A stretch of DNA of 64,000 bases from Clostridia bacterium (GTDB taxonomy: Bacteria; Bacillota; Clostridia; Oscillospirales; Acutalibacteraceae), in NCBI GenBank assembly GCA_017461235.1, contig JAFTYU010000021.1, positions 1 through 64,000 on the forward strand, given 5' to 3'. Every line of letters begins with the position of its first letter. Within the stretch, counting starts at the first letter, position 1. Made by a program: the position numbers and the translations under genes. The notes below the pieces were generated by a model. That model had not been told where the DNA came from. It saw only the letters and a list, made by a program, of their open reading frames with translations, and ran no database searches. Shown here piece by piece: positions 1 to 8,402 of the stretch.

Positions 1-1646
1 CCGAAGCACTTGTCCTTAACGATGCTGAACTGGAGCAGATCCTTACATACGCCTGCAGGGCACTTCTTGTCCTGAACGTGTGCAATATACTCATCCTTGA
101 AGTACTTGAGAGTAGAAAGAACAGGGTTGGGAGCTGTCTGGCCAAGACCGCAGAGAGAGTTTTCTTTGATGTAGTTGCAAAGATATTCCATTCTCTCAAG
201 GTCTTCCATTGTACCTTTACCGCTTGTGATTTTTTCGAGAATTTCAAGAAGTCTTCTTGTACCTACACGGCAAGGAGTACATTTACCGCAGGACTCGTCA
301 ACAGTAAACTTAAGGAAGAATTTAGCAATATCAACCATACAGTCGTCCTCGTCCATAACGATGAGACCGCCTGAACCCATCATTGCACCTTTAGCAACAA
401 GGTTATCATAGTCGATTTCGATATCAAGAAGGCTGGAAGGTAAGCAACCACCGGAGGGACCGCCTGACTGTGCAGCCTTGAATTTTTTACCATTGGGGAT
501 ACCGCCGCCGATATCTTCAACGATTTCACGCAATGTAGTACCCATAGGAACTTCAACAAGACCTGTATTGTTGATTTTACCGCCGAGAGCAAATACCTTT
601 GTACCCTTGCTCTTTTCTGTACCCATAGTGTTGAAGAATTCAGCACCGTTAAGGATAATCTGGGGAATATTTGCGAAAGTTTCAACGTTATTTTCGGTAG
701 TGGGCTTGCCGAAAAGACCTTTAACTGCCGGATAAGGCGGACGGGGTCTGGGCTCACCGCGGTTACCCTCGATAGATGTCATAAGAGCAGTTTCTTCACC
801 GCAAACGAATGCGCCTGCACCAAGACGGATGAACAAATCGAAGTCAAAACCTGAACCGAAAATATTCTTACCGAGAAGACCGTATGCGCGGGCATCATCG
901 ATAGCCTTCTGTAAACGTTCAACAGCGATAGGATACTCTGCACGGACATATACATAACCTTCAGTTGCGCCTGTTGCGTAACCGCAGATTGTCATAGCTT
1001 CAACAAGGCAATGGGGGTCACCTTCAAGAACTGAACGGTCCATGAAAGCACCGGGGTCACCTTCGTCGGCATTACATACAACATATTTCTGATCTGCTTT
1101 ATTAGCAGCTGTAAAACTCCATTTACGGCCTGTGGGGAAGCCACCGCCGCCTCTACCGCGAAGACCTGAATCAATAACAGTCTGGATAACTTCTTCGGGA
1201 GTCATTTCGGTAAGAGCTTTTGCAAGGGCTGCATAACCGTCATAAGCGATATATTCTTCGATATTTTCGGGGTCAATAACACCGCAGTTACGAAGTGCAA
1301 CTCTGTGCTGTTTTTTGTAGAAGTTTGTTTCGCTCAAGGGCTTAACATTTTCTGCTTCAACAGTTTCTTTGTAAAGAAGTCTTTTTACGATACGACCTTT
1401 AAGAAGATGCTCTTCAACGATTTCAGGAATATCTTCAACCTTAACCTCGCTGTAGAAACAACCTTCGGGGTAAACAATCATAATGGGACCCAATGCACAA
1501 AGACCGAAACAACCTGTTCTTACAACTTTAATTTCCTCTTCAAGGCCTTTTTCTTTGATATTTGCTTCAAGTGCCTCGATGAGTTCTCCGCTGTGGCTGG
1601 AGGTACATCCGGTACCGCCGCAGACAAGTACATGAGAACGATACAT
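1..1646 (-). CDS. hydB: NuoF/HydB-like flavoprotein subunit of bifurcating [FeFe]-hydrogenase (3' truncated by window)
   Basis: Carries FMN, NADH and Fe-S centres and passes electrons between NADH and the hydrogenase/ferredoxin module in the cytoplasm. The frame is open from the ATG at 1646 to the window edge. Domains in order: an N-terminal thioredoxin-like [2Fe-2S] domain (CGGTGC, then GCFGLC); the FMN/NADH-binding core (GLRGRGGGGFPTGRKW and CNADEGDPGAF); an SLBB segment; and the NuoF 4Fe-4S motif ESCGKCTPCRVGTRR. The last visible residues (CPAGVCKD...DKC) enter a C-terminal ferredoxin extension, as in HydB/HndC. Ribosome site AAGGAGG precedes the ATG. It is last in view of a four-gene minus-strand operon; the catalytic HydA would be expected beyond base 1, which is inference. 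Confidence 0.93.
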   Translation of the reverse strand, partial: MYRSHVLVCGGTGCTSSHSGELIEALEANIKEKGLEEEIKVVRTGCFGLCALGPIMIVYPEGCFYSEVKVEDIPEIVEEHLLKGRIVKRLLYKETVEAENVKPLSETNFYKKQHRVALRNCGVIDPENIEEYIAYDGYAALAKALTEMTPEEVIQTVIDSGLRGRGGGGFPTGRKWSFTAANKADQKYVVCNADEGDPGAFMDRSVLEGDPHCLVEAMTICGYATGATEGYVYVRAEYPIAVERLQKAIDDARAYGLLGKNIFGSGFDFDLFIRLGAGAFVCGEETALMTSIEGNRGEPRPRPPYPAVKGLFGKPTTENNVETFANIPQIILNGAEFFNTMGTEKSKGTKVFALGGKINNTGLVEVPMGTTLREIVEDIGGGIPNGKKFKAAQSGGPSGGCLPSSLLDIEIDYDNLVAKGAMMGSGGLIVMDEDDCMVDIAKFFLKFTVDESCGKCTPCRVGTRRLLEILEKITSGKGTMEDLERMEYLCNYIKENSLCGLGQTAPNPVLSTLKYFKDEYIAHVQDKKCPAGVCKDLLQFSIVKDKCF

Positions 1647-1659
1647 TATTTTTTCCTCC

Positions 1660-2034
1660 TTATTCTGTAACTGCGCCAACAGTGTATTCAACTACGGGCT
1701 TACCGTTAACAAGGTGTTCGTTTACGATTTTAGCCGCCTTTTCAGCTGTCATTTTAACATAAGTAACTTTTTCCTTGCCGGGTTCAAAAACTTCAACGAT
1801 AGGTTCATACTGGCACATACCGATGCAGCCTGTCTGTGTAACGCTTACGTGCATTACGTTTCTTTTGGCAATTTCATCAGTAAGAGCTTTAAGAACAGGA
1901 CGTGCGCCTGCTGCAATACCGCAAGTTGCCATACCTACAACAACTCTGATGCCGTCCTGACCGTCTGCATCACGTGCAGCAATCTGAGCCTGAGCTTTTT
2001 GTTTTATAGCAAGTAATTCTTCCAATGATTTCAT
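1660..2034 (-). CDS. HndB-like (2Fe-2S) ferredoxin-domain protein of the hydrogenase operon
   Basis: A 124-residue thioredoxin-fold ferredoxin-like protein, the usual partner between NuoE-like and NuoF-like subunits in clostridial NAD(P)-linked hydrogenases (HndB type). Visible motifs are GMATCGIAAGA around residue 37 and TGCIGMCQYEP around residue 69. Only three cysteines are visible rather than the four of the related domain at the N-terminus of the next gene, so a normal [2Fe-2S] ligand set is uncertain. The ATG at 2034 follows AAAGGAC. It sits 13 bases upstream of the NuoF-like gene and clearly belongs to the same operon. Confidence 0.88.
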   Translation of the reverse strand: MKSLEELLAIKQKAQAQIAARDADGQDGIRVVVGMATCGIAAGARPVLKALTDEIAKRNVMHVSVTQTGCIGMCQYEPIVEVFEPGKEKVTYVKMTAEKAAKIVNEHLVNGKPVVEYTVGAVTE

Positions 2035-2051
2035 ATTATTTAGTCCTTTCG

Positions 2052-2597
2052 TTAATTCTTAAGTAACTGTTCCGTCTGTTCACCGATATAACCTTCAACC
2101 CAGTTCATAACGGATGGCTCCGAAAGCGGAACACCGTCAAGAATGGTTTTTATATCAGCCGATGAAAATTTAAAGCTTTCACCGTCAACGTCACGGGTGT
2201 AGATGAAATCTTTATCCTCGTTCATACAAACAATAGTGGCTATTGTTGATGACATATCACCCAAGGGAGTAAAATCAATGCTGTCGGTTTTGAATTTTGC
2301 TTCAACCCTTGTGCCGACACCTACCTGAGAAACAATTGAAAAACTGCCGCCGGTCTGTTCCGCCGCCATTTTAAAAAGCGGTATGCCCATACCTACCTTT
2401 CTGGTAGTACGGGTGGTAAAAAACGGATCCTGAACGTTTCTCACCTGTTCTTCGGTCATACCCTTGCCGTTATCGTAGATACCGATAAGTAACTCTTTTT
2501 TAACACTGTCTTCTTTAATGAGAATCTCCGTTAAGGAAGCTCCTGCCGCAATTGAGTTCTGGGCAATATCGAGAATATTAAGTGATAATTCGCGCAT
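2052..2597 (-). CDS. Stand-alone histidine-kinase-type ATPase of the hydrogenase operon
   Basis: A 181-residue GHKL/HATPase_c protein without a dimerisation/phospho-acceptor domain. It shows the N box (NILDIAQNSIAAGA, residues 7-20), the G1 box (DNGKGM), an FFTTRTTRK loop and GMGIPLFK as G2. The C-terminal 60 residues do not match a domain I recognise. It lies 5 bases after the NuoE-like gene and 17 before the HndB-like gene, inside a hydrogenase operon. A serine-kinase or regulatory-ATPase role in controlling the hydrogenase is inference. Similar lone ATPases are known in clostridial hydrogenase operons, but I know of no defined reaction. Confidence 0.85.
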   Translation of the reverse strand: MRELSLNILDIAQNSIAAGASLTEILIKEDSVKKELLIGIYDNGKGMTEEQVRNVQDPFFTTRTTRKVGMGIPLFKMAAEQTGGSFSIVSQVGVGTRVEAKFKTDSIDFTPLGDMSSTIATIVCMNEDKDFIYTRDVDGESFKFSSADIKTILDGVPLSEPSVMNWVEGYIGEQTEQLLKN

Positions 2598-2602
2598 AAG
2601 GC

Positions 2603-3103
2603 TTATTTATCCATATATTTTGCAAGAATACCGGGAACATCGTCTGCTGTAACCTTACCGTAAACTTCACCGTTGATTGTGAAAACGGGAGCAAGACCGC
2701 AAGCACCGATACAACGACATTCTTCAAGAGAGAATTTGCCGTCAGGAGTGCACTCACCGGGAGTGATGCCGAGTATTTCGCTGATTTTGTCTGTAAGTTG
2801 CTGTGCACCTTTTACATAACAAGCTGTTCCAAGGCAAACGGAAATATCGTATTCGCCTTTGGGTGAAAGTGAGAACTGCGCATAGAAAGTAGCGATGCCG
2901 TAAACTTTCTCAAGGGGTACTTCCATACCCTCCGCAATCATAACCTGCACTTCACGAGGAAGATAGCCGTAGATACCCTGTGCCTCCTGCATAACGTGCA
3001 TAAGCTGACTTTTATCATCTTTGCACTCTGCAATTATTGCGTCAAGCTGTGCTTTCTGCTCAGGTGTACCCTTAAAAGGTATTGTGCTGATTTTCTTGAC
3101 CAT
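2603..3103 (-). CDS. hydC: NuoE/HydC-like [2Fe-2S] subunit
   Basis: The 24-kDa-type subunit (166 aa) that relays electrons to the NuoF-like flavoprotein. The N-terminal helical part contains GYLPREVQVMIAEGM and the ATFYAQF signature (residues about 90-98). The C-terminal thioredoxin fold holds the four cluster ligands in VCLGTACYVKG and CRCIGACG. Length matches the family. It is the first gene of the minus-strand hydrogenase operon, has a strong GGAGG site 7 bases before the ATG, and is driven by the promoter at 3189-3218. Confidence 0.95.
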   Translation of the reverse strand: MVKKISTIPFKGTPEQKAQLDAIIAECKDDKSQLMHVMQEAQGIYGYLPREVQVMIAEGMEVPLEKVYGIATFYAQFSLSPKGEYDISVCLGTACYVKGAQQLTDKISEILGITPGECTPDGKFSLEECRCIGACGLAPVFTINGEVYGKVTADDVPGILAKYMDK

Positions 3104-3188
3104 TCAGATTTCCTCCATTCAAAATATGTTAGTATGCAGAAAAATCAAACATACAATATATATTACAAAATATAACACATATATCGAA

Positions 3189-3218
3189 ATTATATCACAA
3201 CAAAACGCCTGTTGTCTA
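3189..3218 (-). promoter_or_regulatory. Promoter of the hydrogenase operon
   Basis: On the minus strand, a -35 TAGACA (3213-3218) and a -10 TATAAT (3189-3194) are 18 bases apart, about 85 bases upstream of the NuoE-like start. The 3104-3420 interval holds this and the divergent promoter for the signalling operon and otherwise no gene. Confidence 0.7.
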
Positions 3219-3360
3219 TAGCAAAATTCGACTTTTTGGGCGTTTTTGATATTTTTTTAACATTTTTACCTATTGCACAAAAGGAACTGAAAAATTTCTA
3301 TACAAAATTAACCCTAAATCACCTTTTCAGACACCTGCAACTGAAAAATATCGGTGGAAT

Positions 3361-3388
3361 TTCACAATTTTTTGTGCTATTATATAAT
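3361..3388 (+). promoter_or_regulatory. Promoter of the DRTGG/HydS-like operon
   Basis: TTCACA (3361-3366) and TATAAT (3383-3388) with a 16-base spacer, followed by a GGGGGA ribosome site before the ATG at 3421. Confidence 0.7.
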
Positions 3389-3420
3389 AGTATATAAATT
3401 AATCTCACGGGGGATGTTAT

Positions 3421-3771
3421 ATGAAAATCAGCGAAATCAAAAATATTCTTGAAGCAGACCTTATCTGCGGAGAAGAATTTCTTTCAAACGAAATATTTAC
3501 CGCTTGCGGAAGTGATATGATGAGCGACGTGCTGGCGTACGTTAAAGAACAGGCTATGCTTTTGTCGGGTCTTGTTAATCCTCAAGTTGTGCGTACTGCG
3601 GAAATGATGGATATGAAATGCATCGTTTTTGTCCGCGGCAAACAACCTGATGCAGATATAATAGAACTTGCAAAAGAACGTGATATCGTTCTTCTTCGCA
3701 CTCAATTTGAAATGTTTACCTCTTGCGGTCTTTTGTATAAAAACGGGCTCAAGGGAGGTTGCGGCAGATAA
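3421..3771 (+). CDS. DRTGG-domain protein 1
   Basis: A 116-residue single-domain protein of the DRTGG type, the fold found in the middle of CBS/PTA-associated regulatory proteins. It is recognisable from the overall pattern (LICGEEFLSNEIFTACGSDMM, split here by position 15-36, and VRTAEMMDMKCIVFVRG) rather than catalytic residues. The biochemical role is unknown; ligand sensing is inferred. It begins the plus-strand operon and overlaps the next gene by one base (TAATG). A second copy lies two genes downstream at 5555-5887. Confidence 0.75.
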   Translation: MKISEIKNILEADLICGEEFLSNEIFTACGSDMMSDVLAYVKEQAMLLSGLVNPQVVRTAEMMDMKCIVFVRGKQPDADIIELAKERDIVLLRTQFEMFTSCGLLYKNGLKGGCGR

Positions 3772-4193
3772 TGGATCCCATTGCATTACATTACGATGTC
3801 AGCGGCACCGATTTCACCTGTGCCGGTGAGGCTTCGGGTAAAATAAAGAAAGCCCTTAAAGAATTAGGCTTCCCCACAAGCATCACACGCAATGTTGCCA
3901 TCGCCGTTTATGAAGGCGAAATAAATATGGTTATTCACGGTGGTGGCGGTGTTATTGATGCTGAAATTACACCAGAGTGTATTTCAATAACACTTACGGA
4001 CCAGGGACCCGGTATCCCTGACGTTTCACTCGCTATGCAGGAAGGTTACTCCACCGCACCTGACAATGTCCGTCAGTTAGGCTTTGGTGCAGGTATGGGT
4101 CTTCCCAACATAAAAAAATACACCGACGAAATGGTTATTGAAACCGAAGTCGGTAAAGGCACTACTATAAAACTTAAGGTATTTGTTAAATAA
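3771..4193 (+). CDS. RsbW/SpoIIAB-like anti-sigma-type ATPase
   Basis: A 140-residue GHKL ATPase with the N box in AVYEGEINMVIH, G1 DQGPGIPD and G2 GFGAGMGLPNIKKY. The size and absence of other domains resemble RsbW-type serine kinases/anti-sigma factors. I use the ATG at 3771, which overlaps the previous stop; an upstream TTG at 3759 would sit directly on the AAGGGAGG site (3751-3758). No sigma or anti-anti-sigma gene is adjacent, so the kinase partner is unknown. Its position immediately before the HydS-like protein suggests signal output from that protein (inference). Confidence 0.82.
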   Translation: MDPIALHYDVSGTDFTCAGEASGKIKKALKELGFPTSITRNVAIAVYEGEINMVIHGGGGVIDAEITPECISITLTDQGPGIPDVSLAMQEGYSTAPDNVRQLGFGAGMGLPNIKKYTDEMVIETEVGKGTTIKLKVFVK

Positions 4194-4214
4194 AAATGCC
4201 TGAAAGGAGCGTTT

Positions 4215-5549
4215 ATGGATACATATTTCCACTCGGTGCGTCTTGATAAAGACAAGTGCCGTGGTTGTACAAACTGCATAAAACGTTGCCCGACACAGGC
4301 AATCCGTGTGCGAAACGGTAAGGCTCGCATTATAAAAGAACGCTGTATAGATTGCGGTGAATGTATAAGAGTCTGTCCCCATCACGCAAAGTATGCAAGC
4401 AGAGATTCATTGGAACAGCTCGATTCATACAAGTATAAAATCGCTTTGCCGGCACCGGCATTGTACGGTCAATTCAACAATCTTGACGATGTTAATATAA
4501 TTCTTAATGCCCTGCCGTCATTGGGCTTTGATGCAGTTTTTGAAGTATCAAAAGCCGCCGAGCTCATTTCCGACGTAACAAGACTTTATCTTGAAAAAAT
4601 GAATCCACCGAAGCCTGCCATTTCATCGGCATGCCCTGCAGTTGTAAGACTTATAAGAGTTTGCTTCCCCGAACTTATAGATAATATCATTCTAGTTAAT
4701 GCCCCCGTTGAGGAAGCAGGTCGTCTTGCCCGTAACAGAGCCGTTGCAAAAACAGGCTTGAAGCCCGAAGAAATCGGCGTATTTTTCATATCACCCTGCC
4801 CTGCCAAAATCACATCCTTCAAGCAACCTATAGGCACAGATAAATCCAACATAGACGGCGCTATCGCCATCAATGACATTTATCCGCACCTTCTTAAGGC
4901 TATGGAAAAAATTGATGAACATGATGAGCTTGTTGCTTTGCACGAATCCGGCGTTATCGGCATCGGCTGGGCAACGAGCGGCGGCGAAGCCTCGGGCACA
5001 CTTAATGACAATGCTCTTGCCGCAGACGGCATTGAGAATTGTATGAAAATTCTTGAAGAAGTTGAGCGCGGAAATCTTGATTCCGTTGATTTCATAGAGC
5101 TTAACGCCTGTCAGGGCGGTTGCGTAGGCGGTAGTCTTACTGCTGAAAATCCCTTCATTGCAAAATCAAGGCTTATGAAGCTACGTAAATACAGCCCCGT
5201 TTCCTGTAACAGGCTTCCCACAAAGGAAATTCCATCTGAAATGTTGTGCTCCGTTCCTATTGAACCGTGTGACGATGTTATGAAGCTCGCCGACAATGTT
5301 CAGGAAGCTATGGCACGTATGAGCCGTATGGAAGAACTTCTCAAAACCTTCCCAGGTCTTGATTGCGGCACCTGCGGCGCCCCCGGTTGTAAAGCACTTG
5401 CAGAAGATGTTGTGCGCGGATTCACAACCGAGCACGACTGTGTATTCAGAGCAAGGCAGGAGCTTCAGGATATCGAAAACATAGAAAATCCCGAACAGCT
5501 TGAAAAAATCATTCCGGCACCGTTCCGCGAAACTCTGAAAAAGGATTGA
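4215..5549 (+). CDS. Sensory-type [FeFe]-hydrogenase homologue (HydS-like) with two ferredoxin clusters
   Basis: A 444-residue protein. Residues 12-60 hold two 4Fe-4S motifs (CRGCTNCIKRCP and CIDCGECIRVCP). The middle is a hydrogenase large-subunit domain with L1 SSACPAVVRL, L2 ISPCPAKITS and L3 ELNACQGGCVGGS. All four cysteines that bind the H-cluster's cubane in family members are present, and the L2 lysine is kept. The proton-shuttle cysteine just before the L1 ligand is alanine, and the L2 glutamate appears to be serine. This matches the pattern described for HydS-type sensory hydrogenases. The C-terminus (about residues 375-415) carries an extra cysteine cluster (CGTCGAPGC...C) instead of the PAS domain known from HydS. 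It has a GAAAGGAG site, lies in an operon with regulatory ATPases, and is divergent from the catalytic operon. H2 or redox sensing is inferred. Confidence 0.85.
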   Translation: MDTYFHSVRLDKDKCRGCTNCIKRCPTQAIRVRNGKARIIKERCIDCGECIRVCPHHAKYASRDSLEQLDSYKYKIALPAPALYGQFNNLDDVNIILNALPSLGFDAVFEVSKAAELISDVTRLYLEKMNPPKPAISSACPAVVRLIRVCFPELIDNIILVNAPVEEAGRLARNRAVAKTGLKPEEIGVFFISPCPAKITSFKQPIGTDKSNIDGAIAINDIYPHLLKAMEKIDEHDELVALHESGVIGIGWATSGGEASGTLNDNALAADGIENCMKILEEVERGNLDSVDFIELNACQGGCVGGSLTAENPFIAKSRLMKLRKYSPVSCNRLPTKEIPSEMLCSVPIEPCDDVMKLADNVQEAMARMSRMEELLKTFPGLDCGTCGAPGCKALAEDVVRGFTTEHDCVFRARQELQDIENIENPEQLEKIIPAPFRETLKKD

Positions 5550-5554
5550 AGCTT

Positions 5555-5887
5555 ATGACAGTTGATAAATTACAGGAAATCCTTGGTCTTACATATCTTT
5601 GCGGCGAAGAATCAGCACCGCAAAAGCAAATCGATGGCTGTTACTGTGGAGACCTGCTCAGCTGGGTAATGTCGCGCGCAGAAGCAGGCAATATCTGGTT
5701 GACGGTAATGGGTAACATAAACTCTATCGGTGTGGCTGTGCTCGCCGACATTTCCTGCATCATACTGACAGAGAATGCAGCTCTCGACGATGATGCAAGA
5801 AAACGTGCGGAAGAAAATGAGGTTGTTATTTTTACAACCGACAAAAATGCTTACACCATGGCGGCAGAAATATCAAAAATAATATGA
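5555..5887 (+). CDS. DRTGG-domain protein 2
   Basis: A 110-residue paralogue of the protein at 3421 (shared LTYLCGEE/LICGEE start and a GDLLSWVMSRAEAGNIWLTV-type core). I choose the ATG at 5555, 9 bases after AAGGA; a TTG at 5546 that overlaps the previous stop is possible. The end overlaps the PHP gene as ATGA, so the two are translationally coupled. Ligand and partner are unknown. Confidence 0.72.
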   Translation: MTVDKLQEILGLTYLCGEESAPQKQIDGCYCGDLLSWVMSRAEAGNIWLTVMGNINSIGVAVLADISCIILTENAALDDDARKRAEENEVVIFTTDKNAYTMAAEISKII

Positions 5888-6597
5888 AATTTTCATACGA
5901 TTTTCACATTCATTCCTGCCTGAGTCCGTGCGGTGACAGGGATATGACTCCGCAAAATATTGCCAACTTATCAAAAATAATGGGTTTTGACATAATTGCC
6001 CTTACGGATCACAATACTTCACGCAACTGTCCTGCAGTAATGGCAGCAGGTGAAGAAATCGGTTTAACGGTAATCCCCGGCATGGAGCTTTGCACCTCTG
6101 AAGAGGTTCACGTTGTCTGCCTTTTCCCCACTACGGATAAAGCTCTGAGCTTTTCAGATTATGTTTACAGCACCTTACCGCCCATAAAAAATAAACCTTC
6201 GATTTTCGGTGAACAGTTGGTTTGCGACAAAGATGATAACGTTATCGACACGGAAGAAAAATTACTAATAACCGCAAGCGGCATCAGCTGCGCCAAGGTC
6301 AGCGAAACCGTTACAAAGTACGGCGGTGTATGTTACCCTGCTCACATCGACCGCTCATCATTCAGCATTCTTTCAAACTTAGGTACAATTGATGAGTCCT
6401 TTGGCTTTTCCTGTGCGGAAATTTTTGATATGACCAAGGAAACAGAGCTAAAAGAAAAGCACCCTTACCTTAATAATTTAAAAATTATCTCAGATTCCGA
6501 TGCACATTACCTTGACAAAATGCGTCTGCCCGAATATTATCTTGAACTTCCGGAAAACACGGTGGATGCAGTTTTCAAGTATTTAAAAACGAGGTGA
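5884..6597 (+). CDS. PHP-domain metal-dependent phosphoesterase
   Basis: A 237-residue PHP-fold hydrolase. Metal-binding motifs run in the family order: DFHIHSCLSP (residues 6-15), ALTDHNTS, PGMELCTSEEVHVV, YPAHIDRSS and SDSDAHY. The family includes histidinol-phosphate phosphatase and nucleotide phosphoesterases (TrpH/YciV type); the substrate cannot be read from sequence. It ends the signalling operon, starting inside the previous stop codon. A link to breakdown of a signalling nucleotide is speculative. Confidence 0.85.
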   Translation: MKFSYDFHIHSCLSPCGDRDMTPQNIANLSKIMGFDIIALTDHNTSRNCPAVMAAGEEIGLTVIPGMELCTSEEVHVVCLFPTTDKALSFSDYVYSTLPPIKNKPSIFGEQLVCDKDDNVIDTEEKLLITASGISCAKVSETVTKYGGVCYPAHIDRSSFSILSNLGTIDESFGFSCAEIFDMTKETELKEKHPYLNNLKIISDSDAHYLDKMRLPEYYLELPENTVDAVFKYLKTR

Positions 6598-6603
6598 AAA
6601 ACA

Positions 6604-8094
6604 ATGTCCGGCACAGCCAATACTTCTGAAGTAAGGCGTTACGTTGGCAAAAAAGAAACTATTGCCTATGTTCTCAATGACGTAGCGGCAAGCCTTAATA
6701 TTGATGATTACAAAGAACGTTACATCTATGATGTTGTAAACATCGACTTTAACCTTCTTGCAATACAGAACGTTGTTGCAACCGCATGGGACTCTGTCAA
6801 CGACACATTTATCGGTGTACTTGTTGACAAAACACGTTCTCGTTGGGGCAAATTCAGACCTTACGTTATTTTAGGTGAAGTACCGCTGACCGTTCTCGGT
6901 ATGTGGTACTGGCTTATACCCTTCCTTTTCCCCGATACACCCGGTGATTATCTGCCAAAGTGGATTTTCTACTTTGCAATGAGCATCATAACCGAAACGG
7001 CAACCACGTTCACCGCCGTTGCAAAAACAGGTTATCTCTCGACCATAACGCCGGAACCACTTGAACGTTCGCGGCTCATTGCCACGGCAAACGTGGCGTC
7101 GCATCTGGTAGAAGACCTACCCAAGCAATTATTCGGTATCATATATGACCTTGTGGCGAACAAAACAATCAACATCAAACTTCCGCGACTTTTTGCTTCC
7201 TTTGGTCTTGTATGCTCAGCACTTTCAGCAATATTTGCACTATACTTCGTGCTTAATTCACGTGAAAGAGTTACGCAATCTATTAAACAGCCGTCCATTA
7301 AGCATTGCTTTAAGGCGATTCTTCATAACAGACCGATGTTTACATATCTTCTTTCGTCCTTCCTTTCAGGCTTCAGTATAGGTAAAAGCCGAACAAATTT
7401 CTATATAGACGTTATCGGTTCAATCACATGGAAAACCATTGTAGGCATCCCTGCATTCCCCGTTAAATTTATCAGTTACAGCTTCGTTGAGCCATTGCGT
7501 AAAAGATTTTCCACAAAAGCCTTGTGGATTCTTGAAGATGCATGGACTGATATGCTGTGGATGGTCGTTTTCGGAATCGGCTCTATCAAGGGTAATTTTC
7601 AGAAAAAAGGCGTTATACTTCCTTTGATGGCAATTGAAGAAATATTTGAAATGTGCGTTTACGGTTTAAGGCGAGTTATCCCTGCCGAAATCAAGAACGA
7701 AGCTCTTGATTACAGTGAATGGAAATACGGTTACCGTTCGGAAGCCATGACAGGCGTTTCAATGGACCTTATTTCAAAACTTCAACAAGCCATTATGAAC
7801 GGTGTAAATAACGTGGTTATGGGTAAAATCGGTTATGTACAGGGTAAAGAAATCGGTACTCAGACCGACAAAACCAAATGGTGGATTTTCGCTTTAGGTA
7901 CAGGCATTCCCATTATTACATCAAGCCTTGGTATTATTCCTAAATTCTTCTATCCCCTTTCTGCAGAAAACAGAACAAAGATGTACGAAGAACTCAGTGA
8001 ACGCAGACTCGCTATGTCAGAATTCATGAAAACTGCATCACAGGAAGAAATTGCTGCGAAAGCTGAAAATCAACTTAACGGTATATTCAACTGA
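6604..8094 (+). CDS. MFS transporter of the glycoside-pentoside-hexuronide:cation (GPH) type
   Basis: A 496-residue polytopic protein. The N-terminal signature WDSVNDTFIGVLVDKTRSRW (residues about 60-80) matches the GPH/MFS_2 motif, followed by repeated hydrophobic segments. The C-terminal half keeps EWKYGYRSEAMTG, also typical of GPH symporters. GAGGTGA lies before the ATG, 7 bases from the end of the PHP gene. It probably imports a sugar or glycoside with Na+ or H+; the substrate is unknown. The N-terminal 45 residues are longer than usual for the family. Confidence 0.85.
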   Translation: MSGTANTSEVRRYVGKKETIAYVLNDVAASLNIDDYKERYIYDVVNIDFNLLAIQNVVATAWDSVNDTFIGVLVDKTRSRWGKFRPYVILGEVPLTVLGMWYWLIPFLFPDTPGDYLPKWIFYFAMSIITETATTFTAVAKTGYLSTITPEPLERSRLIATANVASHLVEDLPKQLFGIIYDLVANKTINIKLPRLFASFGLVCSALSAIFALYFVLNSRERVTQSIKQPSIKHCFKAILHNRPMFTYLLSSFLSGFSIGKSRTNFYIDVIGSITWKTIVGIPAFPVKFISYSFVEPLRKRFSTKALWILEDAWTDMLWMVVFGIGSIKGNFQKKGVILPLMAIEEIFEMCVYGLRRVIPAEIKNEALDYSEWKYGYRSEAMTGVSMDLISKLQQAIMNGVNNVVMGKIGYVQGKEIGTQTDKTKWWIFALGTGIPIITSSLGIIPKFFYPLSAENRTKMYEELSERRLAMSEFMKTASQEEIAAKAENQLNGIFN

Positions 8095-8105
8095 ATAAAA
8101 ATGTA

Positions 8106-8150
8106 AAAAGTGGCTGTAAAAAACGAAAAGTTTTTTACAGCCACTTTTTT
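8106..8150 (+). terminator. Rho-independent terminator after the GPH transporter
   Basis: A long near-perfect stem (AAAAGTGGCTGTAAAAAAC with its complement, loop GAAAA) followed by T residues. Confidence 0.85.
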
Positions 8151-8180
8151 AAGGGATACGAAAAAAAAGATGCAGAACGA

Positions 8181-8262
8181 ACAAACTGAGCAAAACTAAG
8201 GCTTTAGCCTTAATTTTGGTTACCCGAAGGCGTACAAAGGTACGTCGAGTGGCGAAGTTTGT
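8181..8262. repeat. Structured intergenic element sharing a core with the 42720-42951 repeat
   Basis: The core at 8223-8250 (CCCGAAGGCGTACAAAGG then TACGTCGAGT) is closely related to the core of the 110-bp repeats at 42.7-42.9 kb. It is built on a CGTAC/GTACG hairpin. An upstream small hairpin (AAGGC-TTTA-GCCTT) and an outer ACAAACT/AGTTTGT pairing (8181-8187 with 8256-8262) enclose it. No gene is seen between 8150 and 8403. Confidence 0.55.
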
Positions 8263-8313
8263 TTGTAGTACAAAACGAAAAAATTTCTCTTAATTTTGGT
8301 TTTTACAAAAAAT

Positions 8314-8349
8314 GGGACTTTTGCAGGTTTTAAAACCTGCAAAAGTCCC
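8314..8349 (-). terminator. Terminator of the FN3 gene at 8403
   Basis: A perfect 36-base palindrome with an 18-bp stem, followed on the minus strand by ATTTTTTG. Confidence 0.85.
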
Positions 8350-8402
8350 TTGATTTATATAATTTTGTGCGGTCTGCGCTTTTTTACATCCCATTTTTTC
8401 AA

